Source: JAXDMU01 sp963762435 (GTDB lineage: Bacteria; Pseudomonadota; Alphaproteobacteria; ATCC43930; CGMCC-115725). From it: a stretch of 64,000 nucleotides of DNA. Positions 7,770 through 16,166 of this stretch are shown in pieces. The stretch is from positions 558,001 through 622,000 of the forward strand of contig CAVXLN010000003.1 of NCBI GenBank assembly GCA_963762435.1. Reading direction: 5' to 3'. Every line of letters begins with the position of its first letter. Within the stretch, counting starts at the first letter, position 1. A program made the position numbers and the translations under genes. Under the pieces are notes generated by a model. That model saw only the letters and a list, made by a program, of their open reading frames with translations, was not told where the DNA came from and searched no databases.

Positions 7770-8651
7770 ATGCCGGCCGAAACCCGCCCGCGCCGCAGCG
7801 TGCTCTATATGCCCGGCGCCAATCCCAGGGCGCTCGAGAAGGCGCGCGGCCTCAAGGCCGATGCGCTGATCTTCGATCTCGAGGACGCCGTCTCGCCGGA
7901 TGCGAAGCCCGCCGCCCGCCAGATCATCTCCGATGCCCTGGCATCGGGCGGCTACGGCCAGCGCGAGCTGCTGCTGCGCGTCAACGGCCTCGACACGGCC
8001 TGGGGCCATGACGATCTCGCGGCATCCGCCAAGCTGCCGGTCCATGGCGTAGTGCTGCCCAAGATCGAGAGCGCCGCCACGATCCGCCAATCGCTCGCCA
8101 TCCTCGACCGTGCCGGCGCCCCGGAATCCCTCGGCATCTGGTGCATGATGGAGACCCCGCTCGCCATGCTGCGCGCCGACGAGATCGCCGGTGCCTCCCC
8201 GCGCTTGACCGGCTTCATCATGGGCACCTCCGACCTCGCCAACGACCTCCGCGCCCGCCACACGCGCGACCGCCTGCCGCTCATCACCGGCTTGGGCCTG
8301 TCGCTGCTGGCCGCGCGCGGCCATGGCATCGCCATCCTCGACGGCGTCTATCTCGACCTCGCCGACGATGAGGGATTCGCGGCCAGCTGCCGCCAGGGCG
8401 TCGAGCTGGGCTTCGACGGCAAGACCCTGATCCATCCAAAACAGCTCGACGCCGCCAACCAGGCCTTCGCGCCGACCGAGGCCGAGTTGGCGCAAGCGCG
8501 CCGCTTCATCGAGGGTTTCGAGGCGGCGCAAGCGCAAGGCAAGGGCGTCGTCCAGATCGACGGCAAGCTGGTCGAGAATCTGCACGTCGCCAATTCGAAG
8601 CGCCTCCTCGCCATGGCCGCGCGCATCGCCGAGCTGGAGGCGGCATCTTGA
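7770..8651 (+). CDS. HpcH/HpaI-family CoA-ester lyase (CitE/malyl-CoA lyase-like)
   Basis: The 293-residue TIM-barrel protein carries the CitE/Mcl motifs: RSVLYMPGANPRALEKA, IFDLEDAVSP (about residues 36-45), LPKIES and the Mg-binding MMETP, and GKTLIHPKQLD near residue 217. Family members cleave or hydrolyse malyl-CoA, beta-methylmalyl-CoA or citryl-CoA. It is shorter than typical Mcl1 (about 318) and closer in length to Mcl2-type thioesterases and CitE-like proteins. The downstream MaoC gene starts inside its stop codon, so the two act together, most simply on beta-methylmalyl-CoA and mesaconyl-CoA. The start has a GGAGG-type ribosome site. Confidence 0.85.
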   Translation: MPAETRPRRSVLYMPGANPRALEKARGLKADALIFDLEDAVSPDAKPAARQIISDALASGGYGQRELLLRVNGLDTAWGHDDLAASAKLPVHGVVLPKIESAATIRQSLAILDRAGAPESLGIWCMMETPLAMLRADEIAGASPRLTGFIMGTSDLANDLRARHTRDRLPLITGLGLSLLAARGHGIAILDGVYLDLADDEGFAASCRQGVELGFDGKTLIHPKQLDAANQAFAPTEAELAQARRFIEGFEAAQAQGKGVVQIDGKLVENLHVANSKRLLAMAARIAELEAAS

Positions 8652-9700
8652 GCAGCAGCAAGACGCAACCGGGCAATTTCTTCGAGGATTTCGCCCTCGG
8701 CCAGATCATCGAGCATGCCACCCCGCGCACCATCACCGAGGGCGACGCGGCCCTCTACATCGCGCTGACCGGCTCGCGCTTCGCGCTTCATTCGGCCGAG
8801 CCCTTCGCCTTGGCGCTGGGTTTCTCCGAACAGCCGATCGACGATTTGCTGCTCTTCCACATGGTGTTCGGCAAGACCGTGCCGGACATCTCGCTGAACG
8901 CGGTCGCCAATCTGGGCTACGCGATGGGTCGGTTCGGCCAGCCCGCCTATGCCGGCGACACGGTCTGGGCCACCAGCGAGGTGATCGGCCTCAAGGAGAA
9001 TTCGAACCGCGAGACCGGCACGGTCTATGTCCGCTCGATCGGGCGCAACCAGATGGGCGAGACGGTGCTCGATTACTGCCGCTGGGTCATGGTCAAGAAA
9101 CGCGACAAGGCCTCCCCCGCGCCCGAGCCGGTCGTGCCCAAGCTGCCCGACGCCGTCACGGTCGACGACCTCGCCCTTTCCCCCAGCCTGTCGCTCGAGG
9201 AGTATGATTTCACGGCAGCGGGCTCGCCCCATCGCTGGGGCGATTACGCGATCGGCGAGCGCATCGACCATGTCGACGGGATGACCATCGAGGAGGCCGA
9301 GCACCAGCTGGCGACCCGGCTCTACCAGAACACCGCCAAGGTGCATTTCAACCAGCATAGCGAGAGCAAAGGACGATTCGGCCGGCGCCTGATCTATGGC
9401 GGCCATGTCATCAGCCTGGCCCGGGCGCTGAGCTTCAACGGCCTCGCCAACGCCTTCAAGCTCGCGGCCCTCAACGGCGGCAGGCATGTGGCGCCCTGCT
9501 TCGCCGGCGACACGGTCTATGCCTGGTCGGAAGTGCTGGACAAGGCGGCATTCGAGGGCCGGGACGATGTAGGCGCGCTGCGGCTCAGGACTTATGCCGC
9601 GAAGGACCGGGGGTGCGGGGATTTCCCGGGGCGGATCGAGGGCGGGTATGCGGAGGGGGTGATCTTGGAGCTGGATTATTGGGCGTTGATGCCGCGATAG
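8648..9700 (+). CDS. MaoC-type dehydratase, probable mesaconyl-CoA hydratase
   Basis: The 350-residue protein has two hotdog domains, the first starting GNFFEDFALGQIIEHATPRTI and the second at about residue 195 (HRWGDYAIGERIDHVDGMTI). This double-hotdog layout and length match mesaconyl-CoA hydratase (Mch) of the ethylmalonyl-CoA pathway, which interconverts mesaconyl-CoA and beta-methylmalyl-CoA. It uses a TTG start that overlaps the stop of the lyase gene (TTGA at 8648-8651), an arrangement showing translational coupling. Other genes of that pathway (ccr, ecm, mcd) are not in the window. Confidence 0.82.
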   Translation: MSSSKTQPGNFFEDFALGQIIEHATPRTITEGDAALYIALTGSRFALHSAEPFALALGFSEQPIDDLLLFHMVFGKTVPDISLNAVANLGYAMGRFGQPAYAGDTVWATSEVIGLKENSNRETGTVYVRSIGRNQMGETVLDYCRWVMVKKRDKASPAPEPVVPKLPDAVTVDDLALSPSLSLEEYDFTAAGSPHRWGDYAIGERIDHVDGMTIEEAEHQLATRLYQNTAKVHFNQHSESKGRFGRRLIYGGHVISLARALSFNGLANAFKLAALNGGRHVAPCFAGDTVYAWSEVLDKAAFEGRDDVGALRLRTYAAKDRGCGDFPGRIEGGYAEGVILELDYWALMPR

Positions 9701-9812
9701 GGGCGTGGGGTCTGGTTGAATGGCTGTTGCTGCTCCGTAAGCGTCAGCCCCCACCTTATGGTATGGTCTTATTCCGAGACATCTGAGCAAGGCTCGACCG
9801 GGAGGCGGAATA

Positions 9813-10304
9813 ATGTCGAAATTCTGGATCACCTTGGTAGTCGTCACGCTCTCGTTGGTTTTTGCGGCACCACAGCCTGCACTGGCGCGTACTTCAGCCA
9901 GCAGCCAGACGTGCCGAGGAATTACCAACGACCAAGTGGCGGCCTTGTTCGATCGATGGAACAAGTCGCTTGCCACCAAGGACCCCGACCAGGTCGTTGC
10001 GAATTATGCCGCGGATGCCACGCTGCTCCCGACGGTAGAAAACGGCCCGCTCGTCGGACCCGAGGCGATACGCGGCTACTTCGTTTACTTTCTGAAGCAG
10101 TCCCCCGACGGAAAGATCGACCAGCGCATCATCCATGTCGGCTGCAACATCGCCTACGATATCGGGCTTTACACCTTTACCCTTGACGGAGACCAACCCG
10201 GCACCCGGAAACAGGTCAAGGCTCGCTATACGTTCGTCTACGCACCGAGGCACGGCAAATGGCTGATCGTGCACCACCATTCCTCAGCGACGCCCAAGCC
10301 CTAA
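9813..10304 (+). CDS. Exported SnoaL/SgcJ-like protein
   Basis: The 163-residue protein begins with a signal peptide (WITLVVVTLSLVFAAPQPALA, cleavage about residue 25) and continues as an NTF2-fold domain: FDRWNKSLATKDPDQVVANYAADATLLPT, the GPEAIRGYFVYFL segment and a C-terminal sheet ending HGKWLIVHHHSS. This pattern matches SgcJ/EcaC and CaMKII-association-like domains. It is likely periplasmic. The function is unknown. It is convergent with the epoxide hydrolase-like gene. Confidence 0.8.
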   Translation: MSKFWITLVVVTLSLVFAAPQPALARTSASSQTCRGITNDQVAALFDRWNKSLATKDPDQVVANYAADATLLPTVENGPLVGPEAIRGYFVYFLKQSPDGKIDQRIIHVGCNIAYDIGLYTFTLDGDQPGTRKQVKARYTFVYAPRHGKWLIVHHHSSATPKP

Positions 10305-10346
10305 ATTTCGGTGACAGTGCACAAAATAGCCCGGCCGTTCGGCGCC

Positions 10347-11522
10347 CTACCGCCTGGTTCGAAGGAACCGGAGCAGAAACTCGATCACCGCATCCGGCCG
10401 CTCCTGCTGGACCCAATGGCCCGCCCCCTCGACGAGCTCGACCTGCTCCAGGCGCGCGCAGGCCGTGGCCTGCATAGCCTCGAAGGCGCCGGCCCGCTGA
10501 TGGACGCCCCAATCGGCCGCACCCGAAATGAAGCAGGCCGGCACATCGATCACCCTGCCGGAGAAGGTTGAAAGCTCGCGATTGGCGAGGCCGGTCGTGC
10601 GGCACCGATAAGATTGCAAGCCACCCTGGAAGCCCGTGCGGCCATATTCCCCGGCATAGATTGCGAGCTCATCGTCCGGCATCCAGCGGCACGCCGCGAT
10701 CTGAGATTGGCTGGGCATCTCGCGCGCCACGGTCTCAGGCATCGTCTCGCCCTGCCGCATGACATAATATGTCGGCAGTTTCGCCAGCTCGTCCGCCGAC
10801 CATGCCACGAGCGGATGCGGCTTGTTGCCAGGCCAGTCGCCGCTCTTGTGATGATAATAGGCGCGGAAGAACCCATGCAGTCCCTGGGGCGCCTCGCGCA
10901 TGTCGGCATCCGCCGATTGTGTCGAATAGTACCAGAAATAGTGCTTTCGCGGCGGCGAGAGCCGGGCCAGCGCCGCCATGATATCGGGCTCCACTCCCCT
11001 GTCCCCGGGGCCAGGCGCGGTGCCGAACGAGAGGCTCGGCGCACCGCCGAACGGCGCGCTCATCAATGCCACGGACCGGAAGACATCCGGCCGCGCCAGC
11101 GCGCAGGCAGCCGCAATGCCCGAGCCGACATCATGGCCGACCAGCAGCTCGACTCGGCGCCGCCCGAAGGCATAGACCAGCGCAAGGGTATCCCGGACAT
11201 AGTTGAGCGGGCCGAAGGGCGACAAATCGGCATCGTAGCGTGCGGTCCAGCCGGTGGTTCTGCCATAGCCGCGGAGATCGGGTGCGATCACATGATATCC
11301 CGCCGCCGCCAACGCGGGCATCACCTTGCGCCAGCTGAACGCCAGCTCCGGGAAGCCATGGAGCAGCACCGCCATCGGCCGGCCGGCCTGCTCGTGCCCG
11401 GCCTCGAGCAGGTGGATTCGAAGGCCGTTCACGCCGTCGACGAAACGGCTGCGGATGCCGGCGGGCAGCAGATCCGAGGGGAGGGGCTCGGGCGGCGCGG
11501 AGGGGTTTGGTTCAGTCGTCAT
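10347..11522 (-). CDS. Epoxide hydrolase-like alpha/beta hydrolase
   Basis: The 391-residue alpha/beta hydrolase has the oxyanion motif HGFPELAFSWR (about residue 55), APDLRGYGRT, and the nucleophile elbow VGHDVGSG, in which aspartate replaces serine as in epoxide hydrolases and haloalkane dehalogenases. The acid is probably in ISGAADWGVH, and the catalytic His lies in GAGHWVQQERP near the C-terminus. No signal peptide is present. Its start overlaps the end of the fic gene by 11 bp, so it is translated from the same message. Confidence 0.85.
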   Translation of the reverse strand: MTTEPNPSAPPEPLPSDLLPAGIRSRFVDGVNGLRIHLLEAGHEQAGRPMAVLLHGFPELAFSWRKVMPALAAAGYHVIAPDLRGYGRTTGWTARYDADLSPFGPLNYVRDTLALVYAFGRRRVELLVGHDVGSGIAAACALARPDVFRSVALMSAPFGGAPSLSFGTAPGPGDRGVEPDIMAALARLSPPRKHYFWYYSTQSADADMREAPQGLHGFFRAYYHHKSGDWPGNKPHPLVAWSADELAKLPTYYVMRQGETMPETVAREMPSQSQIAACRWMPDDELAIYAGEYGRTGFQGGLQSYRCRTTGLANRELSTFSGRVIDVPACFISGAADWGVHQRAGAFEAMQATACARLEQVELVEGAGHWVQQERPDAVIEFLLRFLRTRR

Positions 11523-12663
11523 GGGGGATGCTCTCGACGCGCTGTGGTCGCGTCGGCCGTGCTGCTTCGAGACTTTCCTTCTCGAAGAACAGCGCCACCA
11601 GCGGCTTATTTATATAATATACGTTCCGCCCGGTACGGTGCTTGAACAGAATTTCGCCCGCAACCAAATCGTCCAGGTATTTGGCGGCAGTAGGGCGAGA
11701 GACGCCCAACTCATTCTGCACGAACTCGATCCGTGTATAAGGATGACGAAAGAGGTCGTTGAGCAAGTCCTGAGAATAGATTTTGGGATGCTTATCGCGC
11801 ATCTGGCGCTTGATCGCCGCCATCAGCATGCGGATGCCTTCGACCAACCGGAGCGTCTCGATTGCCGTCTCTTCAACCCCTTTGAGCATATAGAGCAGCC
11901 AAGGTTCCCATTCGGCGTTCTCGCGCACACTCTGAAGCAGACGATAGTATTCGGCCTTGTTCTGAGTGATGAAGCGGCTGAGGTAGAGGATCGGGATGTC
12001 GAGCAGCCCGCACCGCGTCAAATAGAGGACGTTTATGATCCGGCCGATACGCCCGTTGCCGTCAGGGAATGGGTGAATGCTTTCGAACTGGTGATGGATG
12101 ATCGCCATCCGGGTGAGAGGATCGAGCTCGGTCCCACTGTCATCGGCGTTGATGAATCGTTCGAGGGCGGACATATGCATGAGGACGGCATTCGCATCCT
12201 GCGGCGGAATGTAGACGAGCGCGCCCGTGCCTTCGTTCTTGAGGGCCGTGCCCGGCGTTTGCCGGAAACCTCCCTCAGTCCGCTTGAGGATTTGAAACAT
12301 CGCAACGAGCATGTTGTTCGTCAGCAACCCATCGAGGCGACACTGTTCCGCGAAGCCATGACGCAGCGCATCCCGGTATCGCGCCACTTCTTTCGCGGCA
12401 GGCGAACTGGGATTTTCGGGAAAGGCATTGAGCCGGAACAGCTCGTCCTGTGTCGTGACGATGTTCTCGATTTCCGAACTCGCCTTCGCTTCCTGAAGCA
12501 GGAGAGTGTCGATCAATATGCCCTGATTGGGGATCGTCGCGGCCCTGCCCTTGAGTTCGGCAAGGTAGCGGTGAGCACGGGCAAGAGCCTTAAGGACGGG
12601 CGTCGTCTCGATCGCTCCGGGCGACGGCAGATCGGGTATATTGTAGCTCGACTGGAGCGCCAC
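11512..12663 (-). CDS. Fic-domain protein (AMPylator) with N-terminal inhibitory motif
   Basis: The 383-residue protein carries the full Fic motif HPFPDGNGRIGR at residues 197-208, including catalytic His197, so nucleotide (usually AMP) transfer to a hydroxyl side chain is expected. The motif SSEIEN at 62-67 fits the [S/T]xxxE[G/N] inhibitory helix placed N-terminally, that is, class II Fic proteins that hold themselves inactive. The C-terminus (about 310-350) has a winged-helix stretch RIEFVQNELGVSRPTAAKYL, common in stand-alone bacterial Fic proteins. It is the first gene of a pair with the epoxide hydrolase-like gene. The target is unknown. Confidence 0.92.
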   Translation of the reverse strand: MALQSSYNIPDLPSPGAIETTPVLKALARAHRYLAELKGRAATIPNQGILIDTLLLQEAKASSEIENIVTTQDELFRLNAFPENPSSPAAKEVARYRDALRHGFAEQCRLDGLLTNNMLVAMFQILKRTEGGFRQTPGTALKNEGTGALVYIPPQDANAVLMHMSALERFINADDSGTELDPLTRMAIIHHQFESIHPFPDGNGRIGRIINVLYLTRCGLLDIPILYLSRFITQNKAEYYRLLQSVRENAEWEPWLLYMLKGVEETAIETLRLVEGIRMLMAAIKRQMRDKHPKIYSQDLLNDLFRHPYTRIEFVQNELGVSRPTAAKYLDDLVAGEILFKHRTGRNVYYINKPLVALFFEKESLEAARPTRPQRVESIPHDD

Positions 12664-13107
12664 GGCCTACCTCGGGCAAAATACGCGTCAAAACTTACTA
12701 CGTCGGGGGAACGTGTAAAGATTATCGGGTTTTCTTTCCACGTTCGGTCCGACATGTAAAGGGGCGACAGCTCGTTTGCGGATTTCGGTGCATTCGATTG
12801 AGGCTGAGGCCCAAAACTCAATCGTCGCCCATCTGACTGGGCAATTAGATATTATGTCCCCGGAACCCAGATATTATGTCCCCGCAACCCCGCGCTCTTG
12901 CCCGAATGGGGTGAATGCACCGATTCGATTAGTCCGTCGAGTTCGAGATGATCATCTTACAGAGAAATCCCGTTAGGATTGCCGCAGCGGCTCATAGTGC
13001 TGTTAAAATCCGAGCTGAGACAGCACCAACTTCCTCACCATCTTTAACTTGCCCAGTACCCTAAGCTCATGATTTGCCGAATTTCAATTGAACGGAGGGA
13101 CGGGTCG
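12664..13107. other. Gene-poor spacer
   Basis: No convincing gene is seen. The spacer has a 22-bp tandem repeat (annotated separately) and the start of a duplicated leader at about 13078. The lower GC content and broken reading frames suggest the debris of past insertions. Confidence 0.5.
12847..12890. repeat. 22-bp tandem repeat, two copies
   Basis: Two adjacent 22-bp units at 12847-12868 and 12869-12890 both begin AGATATTATGTCCCCG and differ only at unit position 17 (G in the first copy, C in the second). Such repeats can be leftovers of mobile-element ends, but no transposase is beside them. Confidence 0.7.
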
Positions 13108-13188
13108 GTGGAAACGGCGCGGGATCGCGAGATATTGACCGAGTCCACGCTCCCGCTCGCTCAAAAGCTGGGGCCGCCAACCTCGTGA
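13108..13188 (+). pseudogene. Truncated copy of the 5' end of the gene at 13824
   Basis: From about 13078 the sequence repeats the leader and first codons of the gene at 13824: the same ribosome site GGAGGG, the same GTG start, then VETARDREIL with a 9-bp deletion, after which homology is lost and a TGA follows at 13186-13188. The copy codes for only 26 residues. It is a partial duplication with the toxin-antitoxin pair lying between the two copies. Confidence 0.7.
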
Positions 13189-13238
13189 TAGCCTCCCTGA
13201 GCTGGCATTTCCTCCGGGACGAGCTTATCTTTCCTTTT

Positions 13239-13424
13239 ATGATCGACCCGACCAACCCGACCCTTGCCGAGCTTGAGGCGTCACTTGCCATCAGCGAGGC
13301 GCAGATTGCCGCCGGCGATCTTGTTTCCGCGGACGAGATTCTAGCGGAGGAGCAAGCGGCACTCGCGCGGCTCAAGGGCAAGCGGGTGTCCCCGCGTCGG
13401 CGCGAGGCCATGCCTCGCCGTTGA
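13239..13424 (+). CDS. Antitoxin of a RelE/ParE-type module
   Basis: The 61-residue acidic-then-basic protein (SLAISEAQIAAGDLVSADEIL, then KGKRVSPRRREAMPRR) resembles short ParD-like antitoxins that co-occur with RelE/ParE toxins. The ATG at 13239 is chosen because residues upstream of it in the open frame look unlike the family. Its TGA overlaps the TTG start of the toxin, giving tight coupling. It would neutralise the toxin and repress its own promoter. Confidence 0.7.
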   Translation: MIDPTNPTLAELEASLAISEAQIAAGDLVSADEILAEEQAALARLKGKRVSPRRREAMPRR

Positions 13425-13717
13425 TCGCGTTCACGCGCGAGGCTCGCGCGCAGTATTCTGCCCTCATCCGCCACTATGTGGCGCTCGACCGGCCCGAGGC
13501 CGTGCGTAATCTTCAAACTGCTCGTCTTCAGGCTTCCGCGTTCATCGAGCGTAGTCCCACCGCCGGGCTTCCGGCTCCGCGCCCTTATCCCGAGCTTGCC
13601 AAGGCGGGCCGCGCTTGGGTCAAGGCCGGGCGCTATTGGTTCGCTTATAGCATCGGCCCAAGGCCGGTTGTCGTTGCGGTGTTCTATGACGCCGCCAACA
13701 TCCCGAAGCGCCTATAA
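13421..13717 (+). CDS. RelE/ParE-family toxin
   Basis: The 98-residue protein has the family layout: FTREARAQYSALIRHYVALDRPEAV as the N-terminal helices, then RAWVKAGRYWFAYSIGPRPVVVAVFYDAANIP as the sheet core. RelE members cleave mRNA on the ribosome and ParE members poison gyrase; the sequence alone does not decide which. It starts with TTG inside the antitoxin stop (TTGA at 13421-13424). The module is flanked by a duplicated leader, consistent with insertion as a cassette. Confidence 0.82.
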   Translation: MIAFTREARAQYSALIRHYVALDRPEAVRNLQTARLQASAFIERSPTAGLPAPRPYPELAKAGRAWVKAGRYWFAYSIGPRPVVVAVFYDAANIPKRL

Positions 13718-13823
13718 GGGATCCGACGAGTTTTCCACAGGCGCGTCTCCCACGCCGCCTTGACCGGCCACCAACCGTATGTTCCTATTTCGTTCGAATT
13801 CGATTGAACGGAGGGACGAGACG

Positions 13824-14439
13824 GTGGAGACGGCACGGGATCGCGAGATCCTCGAAACATTGACCGAGCTGGCGCTCGAAGTCGCGACTGCGCTGAAGGC
13901 GCAGATCGTGACGGAAGCCGCTGCCGGCAATGCCGAGAATGCCGACCGCCTGAGCCTCGCCTTCACCCGTGTCGCCCGCTCGATCCGCCAGACGCTGGCC
14001 TTCAAGGCGAAGCTTGCCGAGATGGCGGCGAAGAGTGCCGAGAAACGCCAAGTGAAGGAGCGCGAGCAGGCGATCGAGACGTCACCAACTCCGCGCCAAG
14101 AAGCACCAGGTCGCCCGCGATGTCGCCCTGATGGTCGAGGCTACGTCGGAACCCGAGAGCCTGTTGACCGACTTGCACGAACGTCTGATGGATCCGGATA
14201 TCGAGGACGAGCTCCTCACCATCCGGGTCGGCGACGTCATCATCGGCCTCTGCGACGAGCTCGGTATCCCGGTCGAGCTCTCGGTCTGGCAGGACAAGGG
14301 CTGGTTCATCAACGAGGGCAGGGAAGCGCCGGAGCCGCCGCGGCCAGTGCCAAAGCCGGGGCCGCAGCCGCTCCGCGGTCAAGGCATCCCGCCCCATGAG
14401 TGGAACCGGCGGCACTACCACACCCCGCCGGATGGGTGA
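13824..14439 (+). pseudogene. Unknown coiled-coil-type protein, frameshifted
   Basis: The start is GTG at 13824, seven bases after GGAGGG; an ATG at 13779 is less likely. The first frame gives about 86 residues of helical protein (ILETLTELALEVATALKAQ, then RQTLAFKAKLAEMAAKSAEKR). Near 14081 the coding signal moves by one base into a frame reading RHQLRAKKHQVARDVALMVE and ending at 14439 after a Pro-rich tail (PEPPRPVPKPGPQPL). Joining the frames gives roughly 204 residues. No family is recognised. Either the gene is broken or the assembly has a one-base error. Confidence 0.6.
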
Positions 14440-14465
14440 ACGGGAGCGTTCCCCACTTCACCCGG

Positions 14466-14651
14466 CCTCTCCGCCCCACTGGGGCGGAGAGGAGAGCGCT
14501 GCTCGAAATCTCCTCTCCGCATTCTTGGGGAGAGGAAGGGGCCCATCGCGCGAGCGATGGGAAGGTGAGGTGTGCCTGCCGCGAGACTCGAGCGCTCACC
14601 CTCACCCGGCTCGTTCCACTCGCCACCCTCTCCCGCCTGGCGGGCGAGGGT
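14466..14651. repeat. Cluster of four intergenic hairpins
   Basis: Four dyads follow one another: 14466-14492 (12-bp perfect stem CCTCTCCGCCCC with loop ACT), 14512-14535 (7 bp), 14542-14561 (CCCATCGC with a GCGA tetraloop) and 14625-14651 (ACCCTC/GAGGGT outer stem). They fill the space between two convergent genes. The style is that of repeated extragenic palindromes common in alphaproteobacteria, and they may also end transcription from both sides. Confidence 0.65.
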
Positions 14652-14671
14652 CGATTCCGCTCGCGGTACCC

Positions 14672-15562
14672 CTACTCCACCGGCGTCGCCAGGTGCCGCA
14701 CCAGCTCCCTTGCATGCAGCGGCAGCTCCGCCTCCGAGCGCACGCAGATCCGGAGTGCCCGCAGCGCCCAGTCGTCGGCGAGCTCGATGATGTGGAGCGC
14801 CATGCCGCGCTGGCTGCGCCGGGCCGTCGTTTCCGGCACCACGCCGATGCCGACATGGCATTCGACGAGGCGACAGATCGCGTCGAAGCTGCGGAGCTGG
14901 ACGCGGAGCTTGAGGCGGCGGCCGACCCGGTCGGCTTTTTCCGAGAGGAAGCGCTGGATGGCGCTCGATCGGTCGAGGCCGACGAAATCCTCGTCGAGCG
15001 CTTCGGCGAAATGCATGCGCTGGCGGTCGGCCAGCCTGTGGCCGGGCGGTACGATGAGCACGAACCGGTCGGTGCGGAACGGGAAGCTTTCGAGCCCGGC
15101 CAATTCGACCGTGCCGGCGACGATGCCGATATCGGCCACCCCGTCGGCCACGGCCAGCACGATCTCGTCGCTCAGCCGCTCCTCGAGGTCGATATTCACC
15201 TGCGGATGGGTGGCCAAGAAGGCGCTCAGCGGCTCCGGCAGGAATTCGGTGAGCGCGTTGGTGTTGGACAAGAGGCGGATATGGCCGCGCAAGCCGCCGG
15301 CATATTCGCCGAGCTCGCCACGCATGCGCTCGGCCTGGCGCAGCATGATGCGGGCATGATGCAGCAGCGTGGCACCGGCGGGCGTCGGCCGCACCCCTTG
15401 CCGCTCGCGCAAAAGGAGAGGGGCGCCCAATGTGGCCTCCATGTTCCGGATGCGCGTGCTGGCCGCCGCCAGCGCCAAATGCATGCGTTCCGCACCCTTG
15501 GTGATGCTGCCCGCCTCGACGATATGCAGGAACAGGTTGAGGTCGGTCAGATCGAAGCGCAT
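14672..15562 (-). CDS. LysR-family regulator
   Basis: The 296-residue protein has the LysR winged helix at residues 1-60 (LTDLNLFLHIVEAGSITKGA) and a periplasmic-binding-like effector domain. The ATG at 15562 gives the usual start MRFDLTDLNLFL; an upstream extension to 15607 adds 15 Arg-rich residues and is less likely. It is divergent from the sdh operon, about 200 bp away. Its target could be that operon or itself, but no operator is evident. Confidence 0.9.
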   Translation of the reverse strand: MRFDLTDLNLFLHIVEAGSITKGAERMHLALAAASTRIRNMEATLGAPLLLRERQGVRPTPAGATLLHHARIMLRQAERMRGELGEYAGGLRGHIRLLSNTNALTEFLPEPLSAFLATHPQVNIDLEERLSDEIVLAVADGVADIGIVAGTVELAGLESFPFRTDRFVLIVPPGHRLADRQRMHFAEALDEDFVGLDRSSAIQRFLSEKADRVGRRLKLRVQLRSFDAICRLVECHVGIGVVPETTARRSQRGMALHIIELADDWALRALRICVRSEAELPLHARELVRHLATPVE

Positions 15563-15698
15563 CGCGGCACCCCTTCGTGGAACGCGAAGCCACAATACGC
15601 GAAACACCGATTGTTGGCCGGTGAATTTCGGTTCACCTTTCGTCGTAGGCGAATCGCTTGACGGTGTTTAGGGTGCGGGTCCGGGTGCGGCGCCGTCG

Positions 15699-15727
15699 TT
15701 GACAGGCCCGGGCCAGGCTCTTATTTG
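15699..15727 (+). promoter_or_regulatory. Putative sdh promoter
   Basis: A perfect TTGACA (15699-15704) is followed after 17 bp by TATTTG (15722-15727), about 45 bp before sdhC. The -35 box is consensus and the -10 box is weak. It is the best sigma-70-like match upstream of the operon. Confidence 0.4.
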
Positions 15728-15770
15728 TCGCAGCCAAATCGCCGCCGATGCTCGTTTTCGAGGCTTTCCC

Positions 15771-16166
15771 ATGCCCACCGTGAACCGTCCTCTGTCGCCG
15801 CATCTGCAGGTGTATCGGCCGCAGCTGACCTCCATGATGTCGATCAGCCACCGCGCCACCGGCGTGGCCTTGAGCGTCGGTGCCATCTTCCTCGTCTGGC
15901 AGCTCTTCGCCGCCGCCACCGGCGCCGATGACTACGCCTTCTTCCAGGGCCTGGCCCATTCCTGGATCGGCATCCTGGCGCTCGTCGGCTGGTCCTTCTG
16001 CTTCTTCTATCATTTGGCCAACGGGCTTCGGCACCTGGCCTGGGATGCCGGCATGGGCTTCTCGCTGCCGGCCACATACCAGTCCGGCTGGTTCGTCATC
16101 GCCGCCGCAGTGGTGCTGACCGTGCTGGCCTGGATCTGGGCCTTGTCCGTGCTGGGAGGTCGATGA
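15771..16166 (+). CDS. sdhC: Succinate dehydrogenase cytochrome b556 subunit
   Basis: The 131-residue membrane anchor of complex II has the family opening RPLSPHLQVYRPQLTSMMSISHRATGVAL and three transmembrane helices. The motif SISHRATG carries Ser and Arg of the quinone site, and His in FYHLANGLRHLAWD is the heme-ligand region. The ATG at 15771 is chosen over the open frame from 15699, which adds non-family residues. It overlaps sdhD by 4 bp and heads the sdhCDAB operon. Confidence 0.95.
   Translation: MPTVNRPLSPHLQVYRPQLTSMMSISHRATGVALSVGAIFLVWQLFAAATGADDYAFFQGLAHSWIGILALVGWSFCFFYHLANGLRHLAWDAGMGFSLPATYQSGWFVIAAAVVLTVLAWIWALSVLGGR

Noticed and set aside
8348..9979. A 543-residue minus-strand gene opposite the MaoC gene
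   Set aside because: No family sequence; it mirrors the codon pattern of the well-supported MaoC gene.
12776..12976. A 66-residue frame through the 22-bp repeats
   Set aside because: No ribosome site and no homology; it reads through tandem repeats.
14466..14651. A CRISPR array
   Set aside because: The hairpins differ from one another and there are no equal spacers between identical repeats.
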